Shown piece after piece: positions 31,240 through 42,397 of a stretch of DNA of 64,000 nt; position 1 is the stretch's first letter; each line of letters begins with the position of its first letter. Below the pieces are notes generated by a model. It was not told the origin of the DNA, made no database searches, and was given only the letters and a program-made list of their open reading frames with translations. The stretch is from Tolypeutes matacus. Taxonomy: Eukaryota; Chordata; Mammalia; Cingulata; Chlamyphoridae. The stretch lies in assembly GCA_026826555.1 (NCBI GenBank), contig JAKSZT010054396.1, positions 13,533,200 to 13,597,199 of the forward strand, in the 5' to 3' direction. The translations under genes and the position numbers were made by a program.

Positions 31240-32090
31240 GTCCTTTTGCCAGGCAACCCTGATGATCCTTTTAAGGCTGGTGATATTATCACCATTTTAG
31301 AGAAGAAGAAACTGAGGTTCAGAGAAACCAAGTGACTTACCCAAAGTCACACAGCTACAAATGGCAGAACTGGGATATATATAATACATTCATATAATTA
31401 AAAATACAAAATGTACAAAAGAATATAGTGAAAAGTCTGTACCCCCCCACCCCATCCCTGACTTCCGGCACCTAGTTCTTCTGGAAGCAACAGACCTTGT
31501 ATGTCTTTCCAAAGATATTCTTTGTAGACATAAATAAATATGCATACATATTTAGATAGGTAAATATAGATACGTATTCTTCCCTCCCCCCTTTGTTTCT
31601 TTATCCAAATGGTAATAAACTAAACACACTGAGCTGCACCTTGCTTTTTTCACTTACAGTGTATCTTGGAGATCTTTCCATAGAGATTTCCGTAGAGATC
31701 CATTTTCTTGGAGATCCTCCATAGAGAATAAATTCATTCTTTTTCACATAGTATTACATTGTATGACTATATCATAATTTGCTTAACGAATTTCATATTT
31801 ATGAGCATTTGGGTTGTTTCCAATCTTTTGCAATTACAAATATAATGCAGTGAAGAGCCTTGTATAGTTGTTACTTCACACATGTGTTAGTATATTTGTA
31901 GGATAAATTCCTAGAAGTGAAATTTCTGGGTTAAAGGATATGTGTGTTTGTCATTTTGATAGGTAATATTCAATAATCTACAATAGAGATCCAATTTCAA
32001 TTGATCCAACTTGAAATTCCACCAGCCACACATGAGAATAGGGCCAGGATTTGAATTCAGGACCATCTGGTTCCAAAGCCAGGGCAAGTT
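31240..32090 (-). mobile_element. MIR SINE interrupted by an old L1
   Basis: The reversed MIR core (31265-31375, 'agaagaaactgaggttcaga', 'agtcacacagctacaaatgg') stops after 'gaactgggat'. The expected continuation 'aggatttgaattcaggacca' resumes at about 32046. Confidence 0.65.
31376..32035 (-). mobile_element. Old L1 3' region inserted in a MIR
   Basis: Reverse-oriented L1 features: 'agcatttgggttgtttccaa', 'ggataaattcctagaagtga' and 'atttctgggttaaaggatat'. No intact frame remains. Confidence 0.6.
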
Positions 32091-32164
32091 TGCTGCACCC
32101 TGGTGATCACTCCCATCATCAGAGGTTTTTCTGACAACTTATGCCACCTCCAAGTCTTGGATCC

Positions 32165-32720
32165 TCCTGCTTTCTCACCTGGAATGTCCTCTAGGCCTGC
32201 TCAGCTCTACCTACTGCCTTCCATGACTGAAGGAAGACTCCCCTGAACCCTGTCCACTCATGACAGTCCTAGCTGGTTTCCAAGCATCTAACAGCTCTCC
32301 CCTTCCTCCTTGGAGGTTACTCTTTCCCCTCCAACACCCCTGCAAAGGCAGAGATAGTTCCACACGTCTCCAGAAAGACGAAGGCATGGTGCCTGGCACA
32401 TGGCATCAACTTGATAAATGTTTGCTGAATAAATGTGCCCAATTTTCTTACCAGACATACAGAAGTTGTCCCTGATTCCTCCCTCTTCACCTTCAATATT
32501 TAACTAATCACCAAATCCTGTTGATCCTACCTCTTAAATATTTCCGAAGTCTTTCCATGTGTTTCATCCCAGCTGTCACCTCTACCCAGGCCACCATAAT
32601 TTCTTACCTGGAATACGACAGTGGCCTCTTACCTGGTCTCCCTGCTTCCACACCCACCCCCTTCCAATCCACTCCCCACATCGCTTGCTTTGTAAACAAA
32701 ACTGCCAAATGTTCTCCAAT
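32165..32720. mobile_element. Ancient L2-like / mammal-wide repeat traces
   Basis: 'tttctcacctggaatgtcct' at 32173 resembles reversed L2. 'gccaccataatttcttacct' plus 'tcttacctggtctccctgct' at 32590-32650 resembles another widespread old repeat. Family names are uncertain. Confidence 0.4.
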
Positions 32721-33179
32721 ATTCATTCTCCCCTTCATCTTGAAAAATAGATTCCCTATGTTTTGACTGGATACATGGCCAGTCAGCTAAAGATGACCTT
32801 CCCCAGCCTCCCTTGTTGCACGGCGGGACCATGTGATGAAGCTCCAGCATGGTGGATGTGAGCACTTGTGAGCTGGACCCTTAATGGGAAAGGGCATACC
32901 TTCCACTCCCCCTTTATCCCTTCCCATGGGCTGGGGGCCATGGACGGCCAACTTAGACCTTGAGATGGAAGCTAGGCATCGAGGATGGCAGAATAGCAAA
33001 ATAGAAGGAGCCTCAGGACAAAGGGGGAATAGGGGGGATCTGGCAGGGACTTTCCAAACAGGACCCCTGGCTGGGAGCAGCATTGCTGATCCTGCTTCAG
33101 TACCTGAAAGTCAGCCAGCCAGCAAGTCACCCTTGACGGCACTGGGAATACAGCAGGAAGCAAGACCAAATTGTTTTTT

Positions 33180-33357
33180 TTTTTTTAAAGATTTTATTTA
33201 TTTATTCATTTATCCCCCCCTTGCTGCTTGTGCTCGCTGGGTCAGCTAACCATGCCGTGCGGGCGGGCTTGCCTTCACCAGGAGGCCCCAGGAACCGAAC
33301 CCGGGGCCTCCCATATGGTAAACGGGAGCCCCACTGATTGAGCCACAGCCGCTTCCC
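33180..33357 (-). mobile_element. DAS-III type SINE
   Basis: Reversed tail (T run, 'ttatttatttattcatttat'), 'ttgctgcttgtgctcgctgg', and tRNA-like head ending 'gattgagccacagccgcttc'. Together with the next SINE it is bounded by one 14-bp duplication ccaaattgtttttt (33166-33179, 33456-33469). Confidence 0.85.
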
Positions 33358-33455
33358 ATATATTTTTTTTTTTTACCGGGAGGTCCCGGGAATCGAACCT
33401 GGGTCCCTCCATATGGGAGACGGATGCCCAACCAGTTGAGCTACATCCGACCCCC
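33358..33455 (-). mobile_element. tRNA-derived SINE (DAS-like monomer) adjoining DAS-III
   Basis: Reversed B-box 'gggaatcgaacctgggtccc' and A-box 'ccagttgagctacatccgac', with a T run as its tail. The DAS-III copy lies at its 3' tail, so either the DAS-III inserted into the tail or both moved as one unit. Confidence 0.8.
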
Positions 33456-33469
33456 CCAAATTGTTTTTT

Positions 33470-35380
33470 AATTCAGCATTTTCTTGGGCGTCGACTTGGA
33501 GCTCAGCCATTTAAATGTCATTCTACAGGGTTCCTGCTTCACACACACAAACGTGCGCTCACACCCGGCAACTCTCCGCTAGGAAAGAATGCAGCGTTTT
33601 CCCTTCTGTCCATCATCACTGCCTTCAGACAGCCTGCATTCCTCCTTCCTGGCGTCAGCAGCCTCCAGCTCTTGGCAACTGCACAGAAACTACACATACT
33701 CAGTACTCCACTCTACCGGACCAGCTCTCTGCTTGCTGCGCTGAAGGAAAGCAGCAGAGACAATCCACGCCAGCCGATCAACACACACATGAAACACACA
33801 TGTACGCCTATGTCCTTTCACCTATGACCAGTAAGTATCCACTATGGTCTAGGTGCTTAGTTGAAGCTTCCAGGAACCACACATGGGGGGAGAAGCAGCC
33901 CCTGCTTTCAGGAGGGAGGGAGGCTGGCCCTGGTGCCATTGTGTCATTCATAGCTCAGTTCCGTGCATAACCCTGTGTCACAGGCCACCGGCACAGCCCC
34001 CTGGCAAGCTCCCCTCAGGATGGCTGGCAGTTCCCAAAGGTAGCTCATATGAACTCTCAAGAAATAACAATGAATGAAAAGGTGTTCCACCCTTTCTAAA
34101 AATTTTCTTCTCCCTTGGACCCCATAGGCCAGGACCAAGAAGTTCCCTCTCTCAGGGACAGCCCAAGGGCCCAAGCTGTGTCCAGATGGCCACTCATGGG
34201 CCAGGTCCTTCAGCCTGTCTGAGAGCGAGAGGGACTCCTCTCCAGGAGCTTCCCCTGACCATCCAGGGCCTCCCCCACAGCTCTCTGCGCTCCCACATGA
34301 TTGTGTCATGGGGTGCACCAGCCAGGGTTCTACTAGGGACCCACAACAGTGGACACAAACATCCCCATTTTATCCATGAGGAAACTTAGGCTCAGAGCAA
34401 CTAATGAACTCACCCAAGCTCAGAGTAAAAGCCAGGATTCAGGCCCACCCTCTTCCCAGTGGGCTCATGAGCTAACATCAGTTATTCACGCATCAGGCAC
34501 CTATGAGCTGGGTTGAGGGAGGATTTTTTTAGGACCAGGGAAATGTAAAGGGCCTGTGGTTTGGGTGACAGTAGGCAGTAGAATAGGTCTGGAATTGAAG
34601 ATTCAGGAGCGAAGAGGGGAGGGAGGCAGATGTGGATAAAGGAGAGGTCTGAGTGGGAGTGTCAGGGAGAGAAATGAAAGATCTTAGGACCTTAGGATGG
34701 CAACTCCAAAACAGAAATCGCTATTTTGGCTTCTGTTTTCCCAAGTAAGGGGGCTGGGTCAAGACGGGAACTTTCAGGCTCTCAGTCAGTAGCCTCCTCA
34801 GCCAGAGAGCAGGAACGGAGATAAGATGTGGTGCTCCAGTGGGGTGGGGTGGGGGACAGGCTGGGGCCACGGGAATTCCGAGGGATCAGTCAGGGAAGGC
34901 TGCCTGGAGGGAGTGGACCTGACAGAGAGGGCAGTCAATCAATACCTCCATGAATGAGTCCAGCCTTCGTGGCTTTAAAGGTCCTAGGAGATATCTGTGG
35001 ACAAATGCTCTGAATCCTCGGATGGAGCCCATGGAGCTGATGGGGATGTGTGGCTGCTACCATCACTGTGCCCAGGTAAGCTCAGGGCAGGCAGCCTTGC
35101 CCGGCCCGCGATAGGGAGGTGGGTGTCTGCTCCTGGGTTTGGGGGACTGGGCAAGAAACTGCTCTGTGCCAGGTGGTAGGGGGAGGACGGACAGCGGCAG
35201 GATGGAGACGAGGGGAGAGAAACAGGGCCTCGGCATGAAGACCTTAAATGTCAGGCTAAAGCCAGGGACTGTGACTGCCCACTAGGCACAGCCATGTATT
35301 CTGCTGGGACCCATCAGGGACAGATTACCTTTGCCTATTTTGTTTGATGCTGCTGCACCCCAGGGCCCACTGCCAGGCCT
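33470..35380. other. Intergenic sequence, no gene recognised
   Basis: A MIR-like end is visible at 34355-34445 ('ccattttatccatgaggaaa'). The sequence from about 34530 to 34990 has the texture of an old mammal-wide repeat. No exon is recognised. Confidence 0.4.
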
Positions 35381-35639
35381 AGCACAGATTAGGTGCTCTA
35401 CAAATACTTGCTGAGTATATGAGTTCATGAATTTTATCCTCACAATATCCTTGTGGGATATGGTTATCCTCACTTCACAGAGGAGGACACTGAGGATCAA
35501 AAGAGCAGAGCCTTGCATGGGACCCAGTCCCAGCCTCACAGAGAGCATTGCTTCCGATGGCTGGTGATAGGACACAATGCAGGCCTCAAGCCAGGTCCTG
35601 GGACTCCCAATCCAGAGCTCTTCCTACCCCTCAGTCATT

Positions 35640-35965
35640 CATCAACTGTTTCCTTGACCTTGTACAACCCCCTCCCCGTTTCCCTGCTGGCCAGGAACCG
35701 GGGTCGTGCTCAGCTCCTGGAGGCCACATTCCAGTTCATAACTTGCCCTCCCCCCGCCCCACGGTCTTCAAAAGCAGCAATGGTGCCTCCAAATCCTTGT
35801 GCCTTCAATCTCTCTGACTTTCCCTTCTGCCACCAACCTGCAAAAACAAAAGGATCTACTTCTAAGGGGCTTAATGGATTAGGTCCAGACCACCTCCCCA
35901 CCTCAGATAACCTCCCTTTTGTCCTGTAACATAATCACCAGGGTGATAGCTCATCATGTTCACAG
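35640..35965 (-). mobile_element. Ancient LTR-like (MLT1-type) fragment
   Basis: 'aatctctctgactttccctt', 'ctgccaccaacctgcaaaaa' and 'ggattaggtccagaccacct', then 'cataatcaccagggtgatag' are phrases common in old MaLR-type LTRs in antisense. Family assignment is from memory of such motifs. Confidence 0.4.
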
Positions 35966-36649
35966 GTTCCACCTACACTTACCGGGGAGGGGATTGCACA
36001 AGGTCAAGGGTCAGTCCAACTCGCAGGGAGCTCTGCAGCAGTGTGGCCCTTCACAGGTGTCCTGGGAGGGGCTGAGATGGCCAGACCTTTATCCTCTGCC
36101 CCAGTTAGTGGGGCCACCTGGGGAAGGGGTGTGACCTTGGTGAGGCAGCTCTGGGCAGCTGGGGCCATCCCTGAAGTCCTGATAGCTCTCCCTTCTGCTG
36201 GAGCAGCAAGTCCCTCCTGGAAGAGAAATCTGGACATGCATCTCCAGGTCCACCCCTGTATGACATGTGGCTGTCACCTCCTCCACCTGATCCATTCAGT
36301 AAACCCAGGAGGGGAGGGAACCTAGGGGCCGAGTCAATCCTGTATCCTTTGCCTCCTTCCTCCCACTCCAGACAAGCCCAGGGGCCAGCAGAGGTCAGAG
36401 GGCGTCTGTGAGCTGGGGGTGAGGGAGTCCAGGCTGCAGTGTGGGGGTGGGGGCCACACCAGGCAGGAAGCCAAGAGCTCTGGGTGCCTGCCCTGTGTGG
36501 CTTCCTGATGCCTCCTAGAGCTCTACTGCCCCCAGGGCATGTTGGATAAAATGAGGGATGTCACAGTGATGGGTGAGCGCCCTCAGTGGGCAGGGGCATG
36601 GTCCTGCAACAAAGAATTGTCCTGGGTCCCCTACTGGTTTATAATTATC

Positions 36650-37080
36650 CAGGACCAGAATTAACTCTGGTTTTCATATAAATACAAAGTATTTTTATCA
36701 CATGGATTTTACATACACCGAATTTTCCAGAGATACAACTACTACGTAATAATTAAGGGAAGATGTGTGTTTTGCTTAGTTTGGAATTTTGCCAAGAAAT
36801 ATTTATCTTTCAGAAGATATGCCGGATGTTTGAGTCACCAGAACACCACCCCTGAATCCACCTGCGTCTGTATTGTCACATTCCCAGTGCATCTATTTAT
36901 AGCTAAAAGCCGGCAGTTATTAGACATTATGACGCCTTCCTAGTGTAGTGATGCTTAAACATCTACCAAATGAAATACTTTTAGTTTATTGCCAATTGCT
37001 TTCCTTTATATTACAATTAAAGCGACATTTATTTTGTCCTTATGTCTGTGCACTGATTGCACTATCTAGGAATTTCATTT
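36650..37080. other. AT-rich block of unknown origin
   Basis: About 430 bp of AT-rich sequence between GC-richer flanks, with phrases such as 'ctacgtaataattaaggga' and 'gtttggaattttgccaagaa'. It may be a very old repeat or a conserved non-coding element. No coding frame is present. Confidence 0.35.
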
Positions 37081-37477
37081 CAGGATAGTAAAGGGGCAGT
37101 CACAATATTGTATAAGAGGGGTAGGGGATCTGATAGGTTAAGAGCCTCCGACCTGGGCGAGGGCCTTCTCCAGCCTGCCGGGTCTCTAGAACGTGCCCCA
37201 TGAGACTCCGCCGCTCCACCACCACCTTGGGATGGGCTCTGGGACCTGTGGGGGAAGGGCGCCCTCTGCAGGTCACTGGCTCCTCTCTCTGGTTGAAACC
37301 GGCCCAAAGTAGCTGCTGGGGTAGGGAATTTCAGTCCAGGACAAAGCCACCTCAGGCAGTATCCTTATCTCGCTAAATCTGTTAACATGGCTCCCTCCAG
37401 ACTCACCATCAATGATCCCGAGCCCTCTCACCAAGAGGACCTAGGGACAAACATTTCACCCCAGGGACCTGGGCGGA

Positions 37478-37499
37478 GGGGTGGGGGTGGGGGTGGGGC
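37478..37499 (+). other. G-quadruplex-forming motif
   Basis: Four G runs of 4-5 separated by single T's, the arrangement G4-T-G5-T-G5-T-G4. Single-nucleotide loops give the most stable class of predicted quadruplexes. Confidence 0.8.
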
Positions 37500-37792
37500 G
37501 GACGTGAGAGCCTGAAGAAGGTTGGGGCCCAGAAGCAGACCTCTCCCGGCTTGGTCCCTCTTCTGGGAACAGCTTCCAGGCTTCAATCCCGCCTTCAGGG
37601 CCGTTTCAAGGCAGTCTTCTCTTGCAAGAAGGTTTCTGTGGATACTTCAGCCAGTGATGCTGGGCTCAGGCAGGGGTCTCTTCCAGGAAGAGGCAGAGAA
37701 CTAGGCCCACGTAATAGCTCCAGTGTCAGGTGTGCCTAAGAGGGGCACAAGTGTGTCTGAACAACCAGGAAGCTGCCTCAGGAGTAGGGAGT

Positions 37793-37985
37793 AGGATTAC
37801 CCAATTAAACACAGGACGCTCAGTTAAATTTGAATTTCAGGTAAACAACAAATAATATTTTCGGTACAAGTATGTCCCATGCACTTTTTGGAACATGCTT
37901 ATACTAAAAAAGTATGCATTGTTCATTTGAAATTGAAATTTAACTGGGTGCCCTGCATTTTCATTTGCTAAATCTGGAGATCCTA
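37793..37985. mobile_element. Palindromic MITE (MER53-like)
   Basis: The left arm 'cagttaaatttgaatttcag' pairs with the right arm 'tgaaattgaaatttaactgg', giving a long imperfect hairpin across about 190 bp. Such near-palindromes are typical of some mammalian MITEs. The MER53 name is from memory. Confidence 0.6.
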
Positions 37986-38159
37986 CTCAGAAGCCAGGTC
38001 CACGAGTCTGCGTGTCACCCAACACTGTCAGTGTGACTGAGTGCGGGGGTAGCTGGGTGTGTGTGTCTGCATGAGTCTGCGTGTATCTGTGCATATGATG
38101 CTCACGTGTGCATGTGCATTGTACACACAAGAGTACTGAATGGGGCCCACCCCCCTTCA

Positions 38160-38380
38160 GGTGGCCTCACCTTAACTATCAATAACATCTTCGAAGGTCC
38201 TCTTTACAAAGGGGCTCACCCCCACAGGAATATGGATTACAACTTGACCAGGTCTTTTGTGGGGTACATGATTCAGTCCCCAACACCGTGTAAGTTAACG
38301 TATTCGTAGGTTCCAGGGACTAGGACACGGAAATCTCTGTCATTATTCTACCTGCTGTACCTAGTTTAAGAGTCAAAATG
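38160..38380 (-). mobile_element. Old LTR-like fragment (MLT1-type)
   Basis: 'taacgtattcgtaggttcca' and 'gggactaggacacggaaatc' followed by 'cattattctacctgctgta' follow the antisense end of old MaLR-like LTRs. It is interrupted at its end by the SINE at 38383. Confidence 0.45.
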
Positions 38381-38382
38381 CA

Positions 38383-38569
38383 GGAAGCGGCTGTGGCTCA
38401 ATCAGTGGAGCTCCCGTTTGCCATGTGGGAGGCCCCGGGTTCGGTTCCCGGGGCCTCCTGGTGAAGGCAGGCCCGCCCGCACGGCGTGGTTAGCTGACCC
38501 GGCGAGCACAAGCAGCAAGGGGGGGATAAATGAATAAATAAATAAAATCTTAAAAAAAAAAAAAAAAAA
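38383..38569 (+). mobile_element. DAS-III type SINE, full length and well preserved
   Basis: Begins 'ggaagcggctgtggctcaat' (A-box), B-box in 'gggttcggttccc', middle 'cacggcgtggttagctgacc', then 'gagcacaagcagcaaggggg' and a (aataaat)n tail with 19 A's. Perfect 15-bp duplication aagagtcaaaatgca at 38368-38382 and 38570-38584. A perfect 12-bp stem (38428-38439 with 38447-38458) encloses the 7-nt T-loop ttcggtt. This appears to be one of the youngest SINEs here. Confidence 0.93.
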
Positions 38570-38589
38570 AAGAGTCAAAATGCAAAATC

Positions 38590-39600
38590 CAATCAGTCTA
38601 TCAGCTTGAGAGGGAGCTGCACTTTCTTGAGGAGGCAGAAGAACTAGGAAATGTGTTTATAATTTGACTCCAAGGCTGTGGGCTATTTGACCCACGACAT
38701 TAATATTTTTTGTGTTTAGAGGGAATGAAGAGGGAATCTGTACATATAAGGCATGCTATAGTATTTGTAATGCATAAGTTAATTTGGCCTTTTAGAGTGA
38801 CAGCCTTGTAATTAATAATTAAAAGTATAAAACTGAAGAATTCAAGGGAGGGTTTTAAGTTGAAATCTTACTGAGTTTATGCACAATATTAGGACATAGA
38901 AGAGAACTTTGCAGCCGCCATATTTTAATTTTTATTATTCTATTTCAATTTTAATTTTTTATATCTTTAACTTATTGGTCTCATAAAGATTATTTAGTAC
39001 TCAGGAAGGAAGGGATTGTTGGTTAAGTTAGAAATTGGCATACTGAAATAGGCAGTCTAACTTATAAATGGAGTTGAAAATATCTTAAGGTATTTGATTA
39101 ACTAAATTTATAAGCTGAACCACATACTGTTCAAAGACCCCTCAAAGGAGATTGTTAAAATTTGTTCTACATAAATATAATAAGATTTGCGAGCCGAATT
39201 TTACAGTCTCGCGGGGAATCCCGTTTTCACTTCCCCCAGGGTTGCCTTAGACGGGAGAGGGAAAGCAGTACCTGGAGTGTCCACAGCAGCCTAAGCTTCC
39301 ACAGAACTTCAGGGACCTGGGCAAGGGCCACACAGGCCTGGGGCACTGATGGGCTGGGCTTCTTGCTGCACTTTTTATTGTTCATATGGGTATTATTGTT
39401 TTGGACCTTTTTTGTGAGAAAAAACAAATAGGTATTTATATTTTGTTTTGCATCAATATTTCTCGTTTCAAAGAAAATGATACTATTCTAGGATTAAGAA
39501 ACTTAGTAGGAACACTGTAATGTTAGAATTGAGTTGGAGAGGACCTCTACTTTCAGTAAAGGGGGACTGAGATTACTTAGGCCAGCCTTCCTGCCGAGGG
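38590..39600. other. AT-rich intergenic sequence, no gene recognised
   Basis: No recognised repeat or coding sequence. The frames at 39162-39431 lack any family match. Confidence 0.4.
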
Positions 39601-40270
39601 CAACTTAAAACAATCTTAAAAGCATCAAAGAGCTAACCAGACTGCAATGAGATTCCACCCACAAGGATGGCTGTTATTTGAAAAATGAAAAGAGGATGTG
39701 GAGAAACTGGGACTCTAGTGCATCGCTGGTGGGAATGTAAAACGATGCAGCCCTTGTAGAAAGCAATATGGTGGTTCCTCAAAAAGTTAAATACAGAATT
39801 ACCCTTTGGCCCCGCAATCCCACCTCTAGGTGAAAGAGAACACAGGGTCACAGACAGATGCTTGTACACCAGTGTTTATAGCAGCATTATTGACAATAGC
39901 CCAAAGCTGGAAGCAACCCAAGTTGTCCATCAACAGATGAAGGGTTAAACAAAATGTGGTACATCCACACAATGGAATATTATTCGGCCATAAGAAAACA
40001 TGAAATTATGAGACATGCTGCTACACAGAAGATCCTTGAAAGCATTCTGCTCAGTGAAATAAGCAAGGCACATAAGGACAAAAGTTGTGTGATATCACTT
40101 ACAAGAGATGACTAGAAATGGCAAATTTGCAGCGATAGAAAGCACATTAGAGGTTACCAAGGGAGGGAGAGGGATAGAAGTGGGGAAGAGGGATTATTTG
40201 TAAAAATAAAATAAAACATGTTAAGTTGGCAAGTGACTAAAATTACCTGACACCTTAAAAAAATGCTAAC
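39600..40270 (+). mobile_element. Old L1, ORF2 3' end and 3' UTR
   Basis: Sense late-ORF2 remnants: 'gaggatgtggagaaactggg', 'ctggtgggaatgtaaaac', 'attgacaatagcccaaagct', 'ccatcaacagatgaagggtt' and 'cacacaatggaatattattc'. The frame is broken by stops and shifts. An A-rich end lies near 40200-40262. Confidence 0.8.
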
Positions 40271-40743
40271 AAGACACAGAGAACATACCTGGCCAGAAGC
40301 TGGGCACAGGGAACCACTTGTGCCATGACAGAGTTTGCCAGTTAGGGAGAAGCAGCTTCGAAGAGCCTCTGCGTGCCTTGAGGGGGTTAAGGAACAGAAC
40401 CTAGAGGTGAGATCGTGGAAAGGACTCCACACTTGGAGCTGTGCTCTATGGGTAAAAGTGAACCAGGACACAAGCCCTTCCAAATACTATGCTCTGGCTT
40501 TGACTCACCTGGGTGGGCCAGAAAGTCAAGCCTTGAAGTTGGACTAAGGTGACCCTGGGTTGCTAATGCTCCAGATGCCTGACAGAAGCAAACGAAAATC
40601 CTAACTTTAGGAAGATGATGTGATGTTAGGCCTCGAGGAATTGACAAAGGCCATTCTGCAGTCAAAGATAACCAGGCACACAAGGGGACAAGACCTCATG
40701 AACAAAGGCCACCTGCAACAAAGGATGTAAAAAACTGACCCTT

Positions 40744-41277
40744 GCTCTGCAACTAGGTGGCCAGGAGGACGCAGAGACGCAGATCTTTGTGAAGACTCTG
40801 ACGGGCAAGACAATCACCCTCGAGGTGGAGCCCAGCAACACCATCGGGAATGTCAAGGCCAAGATCCAAGGTGAGGAGGGCATCCCGCCCGGCCAGCAGC
40901 GTCCAATCTTTGCGGGCAAACAGCTGGAGGGCGGCCGCACTCTCTCGGACTACAGCCATCCAGAAAGAGCCCACCCTGCACCTGGTGCTGCGTCTCCAGG
41001 GCGGCACCAGCGAGCCCTGCCTCCGCCCGCTCGCGCAGAAGTACAACCGCGACAAGATGATCTGCCCCAAATGTTACGCCCAGCTGCGCCCCCGTGCGGT
41101 CAACTGCCGCCTAAAGTGCGGCCACACCAACAACCTGCGCCCCAAGAACGGCAGTTAAGGGCCTGCTCTCCACCGCGCCTCCCGCGGGAGGCCTCCTTCC
41201 CGAGCCCCCGTGGCCTTGAGACCTCAGTGAAGTTCCCTTTTGGTCGACTGGAAAAAACAAAAACAAAAACAAAAACC
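40744..41277 (+). pseudogene. UBA52P: UBA52 processed pseudogene (ubiquitin-ribosomal protein L40 fusion)
   Basis: An intronless copy of the ubiquitin-eL40 fusion mRNA. Ubiquitin phrases [19 protein letters not shown] and IFAGKQLE (40780-40950) are followed by eL40 phrases [16 protein letters not shown] and [10 protein letters not shown] (to 41158). Lesions: the start codon reads acg at 40777-40779, one extra base near 40954-40957 shifts the frame at the end of ubiquitin, there are several substitutions in ubiquitin, and the C-terminal lysine-rich end is altered. An A-rich tail of aaaac units (41250-41277) and short direct repeats ctgaccctt (40735, 41278) show LINE-mediated retrotransposition. 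It is not expected to make functional protein. The symbol is descriptive. Confidence 0.93.
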
Positions 41278-41688
41278 CTGACCCTTAAGAACTTCAGATA
41301 TGGAATAATCAGATGGTGCTGTGAAACAAATATGCTTGATATGTTTCATAAATGGAATCATGCGGTCTGAACGTTCATGTTTGCTCAAGGGAACAGACTG
41401 AAGAGAGTGCTGGCCCCTGGACACTGGCCTCTTGCCTGCTCCATCCCCTCCGTTCACAGCTTACCTACCCCCCCACCCCACCCCGGTCCCTCTGGGAAGT
41501 CTTGACTGTATTTTCCTGCCTCTGAGCCTTTGTTCCTGCAGTTCTCTCAGTCTAGAATTCCCTGCTCCTCCTGGAGCCCCACAGGATGGATGTTTTCCAT
41601 TTCCTACAGGAAGTCTTCCCTGCTTACTCCAGCCAGAATACATTTCTCTATCCCCTCTCTTGGAAACCTTTTGTCACTCTGCCTTGTT

Positions 41689-42038
41689 GTTTTTTTTTTT
41701 TAAGATTTATTTTATTTATTCCTCCCCACCCCCTCGTTGTTTACACTTGCTGTCACTGTTTGTCTTTCTTGTTTCATTTGGAGGCACCAGGAACTGAACC
41801 CGGGACATCCAATGTAGGAGGGAGGTGCATAATTCTTTGAGCCACCTCCTCTCCCTGCTTTGTTGTGTCTCTCATATTTTTTCTTCTTGTATCTCTTGTT
41901 GCATCATCTTGTTGCGTGAGCTTGCTGCGCCTGCCTGTTGCGCCAGTTTGCTGTCTTCTTTAGGAGGCGCTGGGAACCAAACCATGTACCTCCCATGTGG
42001 TAGGCAGGAGCCCAATCACTTGAGCCCCATCCACTTCC
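41689..42038 (-). mobile_element. Dimeric SINE, second type, about 350 bp
   Basis: On the minus strand: unit 1 ('ggctcaagtgattgggctcc', B-box 'tggtttggttccc'), a linker ending 'gagacacaacaaagcaggga', unit 2 ('gaggtggctcaaagaattat', B-box 'gggttcagttcctgg') and an aataaataaaataaatctt tail. A perfect 12-bp duplication ctctgccttgtt flanks it (41677-41688, 42039-42050). The copy at 52606-52958 has the same arrangement. Confidence 0.85.
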
Positions 42039-42397
42039 CTCTGCCTTGTTCCTGCTTTTCTTCCCATTTAGCTGGCTTCACCTGGCATTTCCTTTGCTCA
42101 GTGCTGGACCCTTTGTAGGAAAACCACAGGGACAGGAGCTGGGCTTGCTCATGCCCATCCACACCTTTGTCAATAGCAGCCACTTTCATCTTGACCTTGG
42201 TTCCAAAGGCTGAGGGAACTTTCGGGGTACCCCACCCGAGCAAACTCTTCCTCCCGCAGGAGGTCATGTGCAGACTTATTATACGAGTGTTTACATTTTC
42301 AACATGCCTGAGCACACCCTGGATCGCTATTGTTTCTCACAGCTGTAAAGAGTAGACATGAGCCCCATTCGAGGCTTAGGGAGGTGACTGCCTAACC

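Noticed and set aside
38383..38460. tRNA gene candidates in the many A-box/B-box sequences
   Set aside because: The acceptor stems do not pair, tails are A-rich and target-site duplications flank them, so these are tRNA-derived SINEs.
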